Positions 31,766 through 41,992 of a DNA stretch of 64,000 nt are shown piece by piece. Within the stretch, counting starts at the first letter, position 1, and the number at the start of each line of letters is the position of its first letter. Both the position numbers and the translations under genes were made by a program. Below the pieces are notes generated by a model that was not told where the DNA came from, did not search any database, and saw nothing but the letters and a program-made list of their open reading frames with translations. Source of the DNA: Chondrus crispus. Lineage: Eukaryota > Rhodophyta > Florideophyceae > Gigartinales > Gigartinaceae. Location of the stretch: NCBI RefSeq assembly GCF_000350225.1, contig NW_005179373.1, forward strand, positions 1 to 64,000, given 5' to 3'.

Positions 31766-32464
31766 TGTAGCATAACCCCCCCTGGGGCTTTAAATTAGAT
31801 TAGATCAAGAACTAGATCAGCTACTGTAGAGCGTCGAGCTCTACAGTACAACCGCGCGTGTCCACGTGTACACCACGGGGACAAGGGACACGCGCATACA
31901 CGTGCACACGTGTACAGCGCGCGAACGAAGCGCGTACGCACCACGAGTAATACGTGTACTGTCAGCCTCGACATAGCTGACAGTATTACAGTGCAGGCCG
32001 ACCTGCACTACAGTAGCCCACTACAGTACCTCGGTACTGTAGTGTTATGATAGATTGTTTTGTATATTAAATATGGAGCGGACCGACGGCGGCGGAAGGG
32101 GACAAGCACGGGCTTGTCCTCAACCGACCGCCAAGGTCAGTCCACCCAGCTTATTCTCAACGTCGCCTTCGCTCTTCGCGCGCGTTTAGTCGGAGCCGAG
32201 CCGGAGTGGACGCGCAGCACGCGAGCGAGCACGGAACCGCCTCCGCCCGTCAGCACTGGTTCGTCACCCAGTGCTGCTCCGGGGCGTCGAGGCGTCGATC
32301 CGCTCGTGCGTGCGCGCGTCCCTGCTCGCTCCCGCTCTACCACCGCTACCCGGGCCCGAGCCCGGTTCCGTAGCTGGTTGGCCCGCTTCACCTCGTCTCC
32401 GATCCGGGGTCTACAGGTCGAACTGCGGGTACACCTCCAGTCGTCTGGGGGTGTTTATGCTACA
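31766..32464 (+). repeat. 3' LTR of gypsy A, 699 bp
   Basis: Begins TGTAGCATAACCCCCC and ends GGGGGTGTTTATGCTACA, a 10-bp terminal inverted repeat with TG..CA ends. Contains several inverted repeats (CTGTAGAGC/GCTCTACAG; CTGTCAGC/GCTGACAG; CAGTACC/GGTACTG) and a candidate TATA patch (TATATTAAATATG, about 32061-32073). Confidence 0.92.
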
Positions 32465-33205
32465 GGCGGGCCTCTCCGCGGAGGAGCTGTTTTGCTCATA
32501 CCGCGCGCTGCCGCGCAAGGAGGTGGCGCAGAGGCTGGTCAAGTACCCCGGCGTCGACAGGAATGTGGCCAGCTGCGCGGCGCTGTTCTCGCTCGACCAG
32601 CTCGGAGAGATCCCGTGCGACACGCACATTTGGCAGATCGCAACGTCCATGTATATGCCGGAGCTGAAGCAGAAGTCGATCACGGAGAGGGTTTACGACC
32701 AGGTCGGCGATTTTTTTAGAGCGCGGTTTGGCGAGGAGGACGCGGGGCTGGTGCAGACAATGCTCTTTGTCAGGGAGCTTGCCCAGTTCAAGGGCTTGGC
32801 AGAGGCGCGAGACGGGAAACCGGCGGGGGAAAGGGGAGAAAGCGTAAGGTGAAAAAGCGGAAGGCAAGAGTGGGAAAGGTGGAGAAGAGGAAGGAAAAGA
32901 TCAAGTGTGAGAAGATGGAAACTTCTTTCCCAAAGGGAGAAGACTACGTCCTGCGAAAACCGAGCGCAAAGAGTGTTACTAATGGACTCGCGTCTAAGAA
33001 GAGAGTGCGGGCCGCAAGCAAAGCTGAGAACGAGATGGTTGTGGTGGAGGCAAAGAAGGAAGAGAATACTTTTGTCGTGGTCAATACAAGCGAGGAGGCA
33101 GCGGGTGCTTCAGTTACAACGGGTAAGCCTTACTCTGACGAGGTTCCCGCGAAACGACTGAAGGCGGAGAGTCTACCGATTGAAACTTGTAGCGATACGG
33201 TGTGA
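32465..33205 (+). pseudogene. OGG1-like 8-oxoguanine DNA glycosylase, C-terminal fragment
   Basis: Immediately after the LTR the frame reads as the second half of an OGG1-family glycosylase: helix-hairpin-helix (KYPGVDRNVASCAALFSL), EIPCDTHIWQIA (the conserved Asp of the VDxHxW motif kept) and VGDFFRARFGEEDAGLVQTM matching the FFRxxxG..AGW..... VLF tail. At the position of the catalytic Lys (GVGTK in animal OGG1) this copy has Asn (GVDRN), so it would not be a competent glycosylase. A frame change near 32830 joins it to a Lys-rich tail (KRKVKKRKARVGKVEKRK) ending at 33203-33205. The N-terminal two-thirds are absent. The intact enzyme excises 8-oxoguanine in nucleus or organelles. Confidence 0.75.
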
Positions 33206-33761
33206 GCAGAGAGGTACTTGTAAATACAACAGTTCCCAGGCGGTACCAGTGTTGCCCAGATTTACAACCGAAGAGGAGCGCGTTTGAAGAAAACAAGCGC
33301 CCCGTGATCATGTCTTGCAAATTGAGATGTTGCATCTAGACAACCGATATGCGCTTAGTGGCGCTTTCAAGACTTGCCGAACCGCTGCCGAAATTTTCCA
33401 GTATCCCCTCACCTGCATCCTGCTCGCTGTTTGCTTCAGGTTAGCTTTTGCAGAGGCCTGCACCGCCCACTGATGAATTGCTGCTTGACGTCTGCCGTAA
33501 ATTTTTGTGCGCACTGGCGCACGCGCACAATGCCAACTGTCGAGAGACGCACCAGAGGGAGCAAAGAACGCACTTTTCTAGTTTGAGCCGGAATTTGGAT
33601 CAAAAATGCACAAGACCAAGTCTTTTGCCTTCCGAGTCCCAACGAGTTGTCAGCATCCTCCCCCTCGCCCAGCGTCCCGCAAACACATACCCTGCCTACC
33701 AACCTCACCGACCCCCGCCTTGTCCCCACCCCCTCCGGCACCCCGCTCGCGCTGCCCAACC
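33206..33761. other. Intergenic, probable promoter and 5' UTR of the next gene
   Basis: CT-rich leader (33650-33760) before the ATG at 33762. No distinct TATA box identified. Confidence 0.4.
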
Positions 33762-35007
33762 ATGAAGTACCTGGAAGCCGGGCGGCTGGTGTACCGGCAG
33801 TCGCGGCGCTACTTAGCCGACGTGCTGCTTCTCTTCCGCGAGGCGCTTCTCTCTACCCTGTCCCTCTGCCACCTCTACGCACGCCTCTTTCTGCACCTGC
33901 TCCGCCCGCTCCTCTCCCTCCTCCTCTCCCTCTACTCGCTGCTCTCGCCCCTGCTCTCGTCGCTGCTCTCGTTCCTGTGGCCCTTTTTCGTGGCGCAGCC
34001 TGCGCGCGCGCTGGCCGCCGAGGCCGCCGTCGCCTTCGCGCTGCTGGCGCTGCTGGCGCTCGAGCGCCACTTCGGCGCCCTGGCCGCCGCCGCNNNNNNN
34101 NNNNNNNNNNNNNNNNNNNNNNNNNNNNNNNNNNNNNNNNNNNNNNNNNNNNNNNNNNNNNNNNNNNNNNNNNNNNNNNNNNNNNNNNNNNNNNNNNNNN
34201 NNNNNNNNNNNNNNNNNNNNNNNNNNNNNNNNNNCCGCCATCGCCGCCGTGCGCCGCCAGTCGCGCCTCGCCGCGGCCGCGCTGCGGCACCTGCTGTTCG
34301 CCGCCGCCGTCCTCTTCTTCCACCGCGCCGCCGTCGCGCTCGTCATGGCCCAGGCCACCGGCGCCACGGGTCTGCTCCTCGCCATCGCTAGGCCGGCGTG
34401 GACCACCGTTAAGCTGCTGTACGCCATCGACATCGAGAACAAGAGGCCGCTGCGAGACGATGAGGAGGAGGAAGAGGAGGAGGAGCTCCTCGACGAGCCG
34501 GAAGTGGCCGTGGAGACCCTCGAAACGACGCCGGGTAGCGGGAACGTCCGGAGGAGGAGGCCTTCTACTCCGTACAGCGAGCCGTATCAGACCCGCTCGC
34601 GCACGCGCCTGCAACGACAGACCACGATTGAGGTCGAGAACGAGGCGTCTGGGGCCAACTTGAGGCCGCCGCGTAGTCCTTCCAATGTGCGCCTCAGCCC
34701 GGCGAGCGAGGAGAAGAAGAGCGGACGCTCTGATGCTACAAACCAACCGCTTACGCCACCGCGGAGACGGCGGAGTAGCAAAAGGGATGCCGACGACCCT
34801 GTCAACTATCAGGCGAGCGAACCGGCGGCGCTGAAATTCTGGTTCACCTTCGGCCTTGTGTGGACTGCACGCTCTATAGTGTGGTTGCCGCCGACGGCGC
34901 AAGAGTGGAGCATAACTCGGTACGCGCGATGGAGCTGTTCTAAATTGCTATCGCGAAGGCTGATTGAGTCCATTTACTCATTGCTAAACAATGTCGAATC
35001 ACAATAA
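33762..35007 (+). CDS. Multi-pass membrane protein with acidic/basic C-terminal tail (spans gap)
   Basis: The ATG at 33762 (ACCATGAAG context) opens MKYLEAGRLVYRQSRRYLAD, then three or four strongly hydrophobic Leu-rich segments up to the N gap at 34094. After the gap, frame AAVRRQSRLAAAALRHLLFA continues with two more hydrophobic helices, a Glu run (DDEEEEEEEELLDEPE), a Ser/Arg/Pro-rich soluble tail and a final hydrophobic stretch (LKFWFTFGLVWTARSIVWL), ending TAA 35005-35007. Length and frame through 141 N are unknown. No family recognised. The layout suggests an integral membrane protein with a regulated cytosolic tail. It lies inside the 16.6-kb element and is GC-rich like the other host-like pieces. 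Confidence 0.6.
34094..34234. other. Assembly gap (141 N) inside a coding region
   Basis: Run of N. GC-rich on both sides, so probably a low-coverage GC-rich stretch. Confidence 1.
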
Positions 35008-35035
35008 AGCTTCGTGAAAACAATTGTAACATTAT

Positions 35036-36658
35036 CTACACCTGTCCAGACAGTCCCGAATCGTCACCTAACATGCTTTTGTAGGCATTCAATGCTTTTT
35101 TAAACCGTGCGAGCGCGATTTCAAAGAACGCCTCGTTGTCGGGGATCTTTTTAGCGCGCTCGTACGCCTGTAGTGCAGACTCAACAATATTAAACAATGA
35201 GTTGTTTTCCTGCCAGGCCGAAATAACGCCATTCACCGGCGGATTCGTACTTGTTGACACAACGTTCTGGACACTCGGGGCCGAAATGCTGGAAACGACC
35301 TGTCCTATCTTGTCGATTTGCCTCTCGACAATCTCCGCGATCTCTGCACTGCTCCTTCTCTTTTTTCGACTCAAATCTGTTCCAGCTTGGGCATTCTAAG
35401 CCTCTCTTTCTTCCTCTTGCCTTTCCCTTCTCGATGCATTCATCCCCGCCTCATAACCTCCGTCTAACATGGCCTTGCTGGACATCTCTACAAAAAATGT
35501 ATCTTCAAAAGGTGTCCCGAGCCGGGCCACCACAAACATAATTAATGCGCGTTTTGAGCTTGCATACAGAACCTCTCCATTCCTCGACAGAAAGTCCACG
35601 AACCTTTCAGGATCGTTCTGACCTGACCGCATCCACTTGTCCAAAGCTGCAGTAAACACAGACTTCGCATCCCTAAAATGATTCTTTAAACAATCAGCGC
35701 TCCTGTGGCATAGAGGCGCTGCAGCGGGATCCGCGTCTTCCACATGTCCCTCAAATGAAAATCGAACGCAAACGGATGATTCGTTGAACCTTCCCTCTAT
35801 TATTCCCCAAAACGAATCCCTCGAGACACCTGAGTCAAGTTCAGACCTCCTCAACTCCTGCCTCAGCCGATAGAGTGACGACCGGACCCTTTCATCGTCG
35901 CGCATCAGGACTAAAAGTCGCAAAAACTCAGATAGGGTAAAGTTAGGGTCCGACGGCGTCTCCTCATCCTCCTCACGGCGACCCGGAACGCAATTCCTTT
36001 CCGATCGTCCCAATGGCCTGTCCGTAGTGCCAAACTTGTCCCCAGTGCCCTTCAGGGCATTTTTCATGTGCTCGACACTAGGAGGTGCCTTCCAGTCAAG
36101 GCATGCCCGTTTGTGGGCGTCTTGGAACTTTTCGAAGCTGGGACAGTGCAAGTTCGTTGCCATCTTCCCACACACATCTAGACGGCGGTCATTACAGTCC
36201 TTCAGGAACAAAAAAACTCGATAGACGAGGTCTTTCTTGTTCCCGGCCGATCTGAGACCCCACAATCTCCGCATTTTCCTCAAATCATCTTTTCGAAGAC
36301 CTGACAAAAAAGTAAAGACCTTTGTGAGACTTTCTACCCCTTTCTGCGTTCCACTACCATCTTTGTCCTCACTAATGGGCCCGCTAACGTCATGTTCTTG
36401 ACTTTGAAATCCATGTAGGCTTTCGGCTTGATTTTTAACGAATGCCCCAGAGACTGGAGTGGGAGCGTTCTCACCCGCCTGAAACAGTTTGATTGTAACA
36501 GGCGGGGATAATATTTGGTCAGAAACACCAACTGCAGACGAGGAAGCAATAGTGAGAGACTTTGCGTCGGTGGTCCCCGTCTTCCGAATGCTGGGTGTCG
36601 GAGAGATGCGCCAGAGACGCGGAGAACGGCGCACGTGGCATTGAGGTGTGGAAGCCAT
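35036..36658 (-). pseudogene. SAP-motif protein at right end of the 16.6-kb element, one in-frame TAG
   Basis: From the ATG at 36658 the frame runs 420 codons to TAG (35396-35398), then continues in the same frame (NAQAGTDLSRKKRRSSAEI) to 35036. Residues about 121-153 resemble a SAP DNA-binding motif (LRKMRRLWGLRSAGNKKDLV). The middle part (FLRLLVLMRDDERVRSSLY, RDSFWGIIEGRFN, RSGQNDPERFVDFL) recalls uncharacterised repeat-associated proteins. The region after TAG starts basic (SRKKRRSS) and is helical. I infer the DNA-binding partner that PIF/Harbinger elements encode beside the transposase; that is not proven. In-frame ATGs at 36727 and 36850 are alternatives. The single stop means either a dead copy or readthrough. 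Confidence 0.6.
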
Positions 36659-36952
36659 TTTCAGGAAAGTAGTAGGCAGAGAGATGCTTCGTAGAGTTGG
36701 GTTGCCTTTGCGAGATGGCAGGTGCATAGATTTTTGCAAAGGGGGAGTTGAGGATGTTTTCGGCAAGGGGCAAACACTGCGTCCACCGGAGCACAGCGTC
36801 CAAATTCGAAAGTTACAAACTTGCAAAAGTAGCCAATATATGATTGACATTTGTCATTACACACTGACATAACTTGAGCTTGCAGTGTAGGGTCGTACTT
36901 AGTTTCAAATCATATATTAACGCCCAGTAGCCAATAGTAGTGCAAATCATGG

Positions 36953-37000
36953 CTCGGGGCAAGCAAACCCGGGCAAACTCGGGCAAGTTAAGACCCTCCC
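36953..37000 (-). repeat. Right TIR of the 16.6-kb element
   Basis: Inverted copy of 20442-20489, outer end at 37000 followed by AGAG and Tigger coding sequence. Confidence 0.9.
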
Positions 37001-37105
37001 AGAGTTCTGGCCGGGTAGTGATTCTGCTTTCAGATAGTGCCGCTCCGAATTAGTGCCGTATTATTAGTCCCTACACAGGGCGGCACTAATGCGTAGGGTC
37101 GACTG

Positions 37106-39573
37106 TAATCCGTAAGCGTAGCCTTTTTGTGTTGCCTCCCCCACTGAGATATCCAGATTTTCGATGCACACTACAATACGTTGTTGTGCACAGGCTTGAT
37201 TTTGCATTCTGATTCAGCGTTCTGGCCCGAATTGTATGGCCCAAATAGCATTGCCCATACTTCAAAAAACCCCACACCTTTTTGCCTACCCGTATAATAG
37301 GCCTTCCACGCAGTTATGGGGTATAAGCCGTAAGAATCAATCATCATCAATAAAATACATCCACAATTGGATACGTTTCCAACAGTACATATTTACAGTG
37401 CCATAATTCAGTATGCAGCTATTCTACAGCAAGGGGCAGCACGACCACAATTACGTGGTAGCTTCATGAGCTTATTGTGATTGAGCAGCCTCAGGCCACC
37501 CCATTCCCTGACCGAGGCTTTTGTCAAATGCCCAAGTCTTTCGACAATAACACAACCCCTTCGCCCGTATCGGAGCTGCCACACCCCCCCGGCCCCCCAA
37601 TCTACTCCACAATCCCCAAACCCGCCCCTCCCACATGCTCCTCCATCTGTCATCTGCCCCTCCGACCTGCTCCTCCACCCCACACTCGCTCCCCCGATCT
37701 GCTCCTCCACCCCCTCTCGCTCCCACGATTTGCTTCCCCATCCCCCCTGCAACGCCGACCCGCTCCACTGTCCCCCTCCTGCCCCCCTGATCTGTTCCGG
37801 CCTCTACTCTCTTGACTCCGGCACACCGACGGCAGTCCCAGGAGCGCTATCGTCGGAAGCGCGCGAGGCGCATGTCCCTGCAGTTGCACAGAGCTGGAAT
37901 GCCAGATAGCGACCCCGATGCTGATATATGAGGCAATGACTACAGTGCCATTGAATAGTTCTGTAATGAATCACTTCCAACCCGAAAAATAAATGGCTAC
38001 AAATTGTGCTAATTAATTGCCAAATTCTCAGTCGCGCATTGTAAGCGTTAGTCCCATCTGATGCCAATCAAACAATATACACCTCACCCGTCATTGCGTA
38101 GTTTCCCAGTCTTTGCGAGAAAGACCTAATGTATCGGGTATAAGAATAGCCAAAACAAAGAAGTTAAATGCATAGAATCACTTCTTTGGCGTCTCTTGTA
38201 TAGGGAATGAACATGTATATATACGCTACAAACAAGAATATGTTCATGTGGCGTGTGCTTGGATGGCCTCACTGTGCTGTCAAACAGGAGAGCAAAGTAT
38301 TGAAGCAACTCATAAAATGAATGTATTCTACGGGCGGGAACAAGAGCAATTTCTTGTCAAGAGTGATGCGATGGGCAACTTGCTTGCTGGGAACATGTGA
38401 AAGGTTCTAATGGCAAAAGGCTCGAATTGTAAATTTTCTTTGAGAACCCCTGTCTCCGGTAGTGTTCATGCTAAAAAGGAATACTGGACCAATGATGACA
38501 CAGCTCCATCAATTTCGGATATAGCGATCTACTTGACACGCTTTGCTGAAGTTGGAGCACGATTACGTGACATCATGAAGCAAAATGCGTCATGCACTAG
38601 CAAGGGTAGTTGAACTTATTAGCCACACACGTGCATCAGCAGATTTTGCGGCCTTGCTGCTTTCAAACCATAGTATGCGCACGGTACAGTAATTTCCCAA
38701 TGTATCAAACTTCAACTAAAGTTAGGTTCTGTACCACGTAGACATTCTATTACTTCGCACTACACGACTTGCTAGAACAGACACAGAAATCTAGGCCTCT
38801 CCTGTGATTGGGGAGATATGCCTGTTGTTGCAAGGAGACTTTCTCAGAACGAAGCAAAGTTCCGCTTCGCCAAGAAATCAGCAGTAGAGTTTTTGGAATA
38901 ATCTAAGGAGTCATATGTCAACCGGGAGTCGCAACAGAGACTCAGATAATTTGGCCGAGTCTCCGCTGCGGGAGGTAAACCGCAGTGGCCTCGCGCGCGT
39001 ATGCGGGCAGTAGTATAAATTACCATTCAGCAACGGACAGAATGTAGAAAGTAACAATCGATCGAATACTCATCTTACGACTAAACATTGTTCATTCACC
39101 AAACGCCGTTGCGTTTGCCTTCGAGCAGGTACTGCTCAACCAAGTGGGCGTTTCCCACTTTCCGCCGCATCGCGCGTCCGCGATCGGCAAAATCCACTTG
39201 CAGTTCGCAAGCGGAGATCACTGACGTGCCGTAAGCAGGTCAGACGGAAGAGGACTGCCGTTTGCAGACCTCCCATTTAATTGTTACGTCTGTGTAACAA
39301 CAATGCCTGTGGGGCAGGATTTGGATGGTGTGCGAGCAGGTGTTGCCGCGCCTGCATTTGGCGAGATCGGAAAACTCAGCTGTTGCTGGATGCGAGCCTT
39401 CAAAGTCGCACGGCGTAGGTAGGCTTCACACAACTTTCGAACTCGTTTTGTTTGTCTCAACGAGAATCGGACCAATTATAGAAGAGTTCAGCAACAGAAA
39501 TCGTTAATTAGTTGCTGAAAAGTTACTAAACATTGTCAAATGCCAACGGATTCTTACCAGTAACACTTACCTG
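37106..39573. other. Intergenic, no gene supported
   Basis: Includes a pyrimidine-rich, degenerate repeat block (37560-37800, CTGCTCCTCCACCCC-like units) that creates Pro-rich and Gly-rich spurious frames. The rest is AT-rich without recognisable genes, although 38410-38613 is a short open frame of unknown meaning. Confidence 0.5.
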
Positions 39574-40483
39574 CTACTCCCAGGAGTAGCTATCTCGGCG
39601 TAGTAGTAGTTCCATTAAATTTTGTAGCAGATTGTTTGAAGGGCACATGCTGTCCCTCACCTCACTCTGCACCACAAAAGAAGACTTATCAAGATGATCT
39701 TGATAAGTCTTCTTTTTCAGCAAACTATCATCATCTTCAGGTTTTGTCCCCCTCATCAAAAATTGCGAAATGTATCCGATGTGCTCCGTTGTCAGGCCAA
39801 CATGTCGCAAATGCCGTGCTTCTGATTTCTGGCCCTTTTTCAGAGTCCCCATAGCTATAGTTTTACGGTTATTCTTTCGCACTCTAACTGTGTCATCCTC
39901 GCGACCCCTTTCAGACATTCCAAGTGCTTTTGTAAAACCACCCACGGAATCAGCTGTTGGCTGCTTCAATAGCCCCCAAGATGCCTTCTTCGTTGGAGTT
40001 GTGGAGAGTGCAGGCCGAGCACGTCGCCAGAATTGCACGCCTCACGGCTGATGGGCATGGAGAATCACCGGTCTTCTTTTTGCTGTTTGGAAGCTTGTCA
40101 ACTTTGTTGCGCAAAGGCTCCAAGTAACGTGCTGGACGACAGTTGTCCTCCGCGCATGCGCAAAATCCGTTGGTGATTTCGCTCCAATTGTGGTCACCAA
40201 GAGGTTCAATGTCTTCGACAAAATTAAGCATTGTTTCTTCGTAGAGTTTATTACAGTTTGTCGAACCAGCGAGTGATGTCCCCTTTCTTTTTTGACCCCA
40301 CTTATTTTTCCGGTCTTCCAAGTTTTGTCTGCCGGTTGCAGAGCCGTGCTGAGAGGAGCTGGGGTGGTTCTTACGAGCTGTGATGGTCGACGTATTTGTG
40401 AGGGCGGGCGATGTTGGTGACACCGGAGTGAGGGTTGGAGGATGTGTCGGCCGAGATGACTCTAGGGCAGATTCTAGATCCAT
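39574..40483 (-). pseudogene. Myb/SANT-like (DUF6818-like) protein, one frameshift
   Basis: The ATG at 40483 (MDLESALESSRPTHPP) leads to a Ser/Thr-rich region and a SANT-like block: YEETMLNFVEDIEPLGDHNW, then RYLEPLRNKVDKLPNSKKKT and CPSAVRRA, the order seen in DUF6818 proteins of oomycetes, fungi and algae. The frame changes near 40033 and continues (RRARPALSTTPTKKASW) to 39574. Such domains bind DNA and are often multiplied by mobile elements. No TIRs found around it. The 3' part contains the palindrome at 39676-39716. Confidence 0.55.
39676..39716. repeat. Perfect palindrome, 20-bp arms with one central base
   Basis: AAAAGAAGACTTATCAAGAT, G, then the exact reverse complement. In the minus-strand gene it yields a mirrored KKKTYQDHLDKSSF stretch. 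Confidence 0.95.
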
Positions 40484-40873
40484 TGCAGTGGTGGTGATGC
40501 CGCGCAGCGGAGGAAAGAATAGAACGAGGGGAGGGCCGAAGCGCGGAAAGTGAAATTGACCAAGAGATAGGATGATTTTGGGTTTGTTTGGGCGTAGTAG
40601 AGCTAACGCAGCCTACAAATACGATAGCTAGCTAAGACGCAGTTGCCGTTTGCAACGGAGAGTGGAACGGGTGTTGCACAGTTTGGGCCCAAGGCATTGG
40701 ACAGGCGGGATTGCCATTTCCAAGTTAGATTGATTTCGCAAGGAAGAGCAAAGAAATGTCCCAGTGGTGAAATGGCCAAGTGAGGGAAAAACTGCCTCAA
40801 ATTCTTGAAGCTCTATCATAAAGTAGCGATGTAGCGGAATCCTGTTTCCTGGATGCGCCCACTGCAACCTATA
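40484..40873. other. Intergenic, nothing recognised
   Basis: Upstream region of the SANT-like gene. Short frames only. Confidence 0.4.
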
Positions 40874-41525
40874 CAGTGGCCCCTACTCATTAGTGCCGCC
40901 CCATGCGAGACCCCAAAACTGGCACTATTGGGAGACGGCATTAATAGGTGACGTCGTCACATGTATTTTCATGCACTCGGTAATTATCGTTTGCCTTCTT
41001 CGCGTTGGGTCTCTGTCGTGTTTTGCAGTGAGAAATACGGTAGAGCGTCTGAAACTTTGGCATTCAGTCGCCAAAACTCCCACGGCCTGACGGGTCTTTA
41101 TTTGCGGTGATTTTGGCTTCTTATTGGCTGCGCAGAGTAATGTGGGAGCAGTAGCTCTGGTGTTTCGCACGGTGCGCCCTGCGATGCCGAACTGTCGCTC
41201 AATTGCTTCGGCACAGTGTCCCTTGTCGAGCAGATCTGCAATGTCTAGCTTCTGTGCTATTGTCAGGCGCTTGCGCGTTGCTTTATTTATTTATTTCCGG
41301 AACCAGATGCATAAGGAGGACAAGCTGAGGTCTGTGAACGCTGTTCGGTGAATAGAATCGGGTTTAGAAGCCGCTTTCACATGTGTTCACGCGCGATGGA
41401 CGGATGGCAGCTTAACACCCGGACTCGTATGACACGTGTCACTTTTCGTGTTCGTAGGTCTGGCCGGCATTAATGGGAGGGCGGCATTAGTAAATGTGGC
41501 ACTAATGGGAGTCCCCTCCACAATA
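40874..41525 (-). mobile_element. Non-autonomous pogo/Tigger-like element, 652 bp
   Basis: The left end TA|CAGTGGCCCCTACTCATTAGTGCC and right end GGCACTAATGGGAGTCCCCTCCAC are inverted matches with small indels. TA lies at 40872-40873 and 41526-41527. The AATAGTGCC/ATTAGTGCC subterminal motif is shared with the copy at 19184-37105, so they belong to related families. Confidence 0.75.
40925..41283 (-). pseudogene. Psq/CENP-B-type helix-turn-helix remnant
   Basis: Inside the small Tigger element the minus frame reads TRKRLTIAQKLDIADLLDKG and ERQFGIAGRTVRN, the same DNA-binding fold as at 19400-19540. The catalytic domain is absent. Confidence 0.7.
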
Positions 41526-41992
41526 TAACTTATATATTCTGGTACTGTACTGCAATGTGCGTTATACTGTATTACATTCTTTTCGGATTATTGAATTCTC
41601 TCCAGGCGTAAACCCTGAAATAATATGTACTGTACCAACGGTACTGTAGTGGGGTTACGCCTAGACAATTCTGCATGGTGTATGCGGTGTATGTATATAT
41701 TAATTCAATCCCCCAACACGGTCTCTCATATTTACTCTACACGACTGCTACACCCAGTTACTGCAAATAGTAACACGCACAGTAAAGGGGTGAGGTTCAT
41801 TTGGACAGAGATCACACATATTAGTGTATGTTTCCCTAATAACCGTAGTTTCACTATATAACTCACAACTGTATTTAGTGACACTTACATTAATTCCGTT
41901 CGACATAATTAGTCACACTGTCAGGGGCCCCCAAAGTAACGGTAAAATTGTGTTTCACTTTATCATGGATTTACTACTGTCAGCAGACGCCT

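Larger units (their letters stand above)
23630..32464 (+). mobile_element. Ty3/gypsy chromovirus-type element A, 5'-truncated
   Basis: Plus-strand element starting inside the segment after the protease; gag, protease and 5' LTR are absent. Order: reverse transcriptase, RNase H, zinc-finger integrase, chromodomain, non-coding region with minisatellite, antisense gene, purine tract (31753-31765), 3' LTR. The LTR family is that of element 1. The right boundary with OGG1-like coding sequence is exact (ACA|GGCGG at 32464/32465). Because the left flank is not the matching half of OGG1, the 5' part and flank were lost by deletion or recombination, or misassembled. Confidence 0.88.
20442..37000. mobile_element. 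16.6-kb TIR element (PIF/Harbinger-like) with host-gene cargo
   Basis: The 28 terminal bases at each end are identical inverted copies beginning GGGAGGGTCTTAACTTGCCC, and after a small indel the similarity runs on to about 45 bp. The flanks show a target duplication, either CAGAG (20438-20442 and 37000-37004) or AGA if the outer G belongs to the TIR. Excision restores the Tigger reading frame. Contents in order: PIF/Harbinger-type transposase (+), GC-rich gene fragment (+), 5'-truncated gypsy element (+), OGG1 C-terminal fragment (+), membrane-protein gene (+), SAP-motif gene (-). A transposase at one end and a DNA-binding protein at the other fits the two-gene plan of PIF/Harbinger elements; the cargo is inferred to be captured. 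Without the gypsy insertion it would be about 7.7 kb. Confidence 0.78.
19184..37105 (+). mobile_element. pogo/Tigger-like DNA transposon, interrupted by two nested insertions
   Basis: The left end is TA|CAGTACAGAGG with an AATAGTGCCGC subterminal motif (19182 on). The right end is GGCGGCACTAATGCG...CGACTG|TA (37080-37107). TA duplication with CAGT...ACTG ends is typical of Tc1/mariner/pogo. Inside are a CENP-B/Psq-type DNA-binding segment and a transposase C-terminus. Removing the MITE at 19884-20389 and the 16.6-kb element at 20442-37000 (with one copy of each target duplication) restores one open frame across all three pieces, ending at TAG 37035-37037. The native copy was about 0.85 kb and lacks the catalytic domain. 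Confidence 0.8.

Noticed and set aside
20442-37000. Classifying the 16.6-kb element as a Polinton/Maverick
   Set aside because: No polymerase B, packaging ATPase or capsid-like genes, and the target duplication is not 6 bp; the transposase is PIF/Harbinger-type.
37472-37909. Pro-rich plus and Gly-rich minus frames
   Set aside because: Produced by a degenerate pyrimidine-rich repeat.
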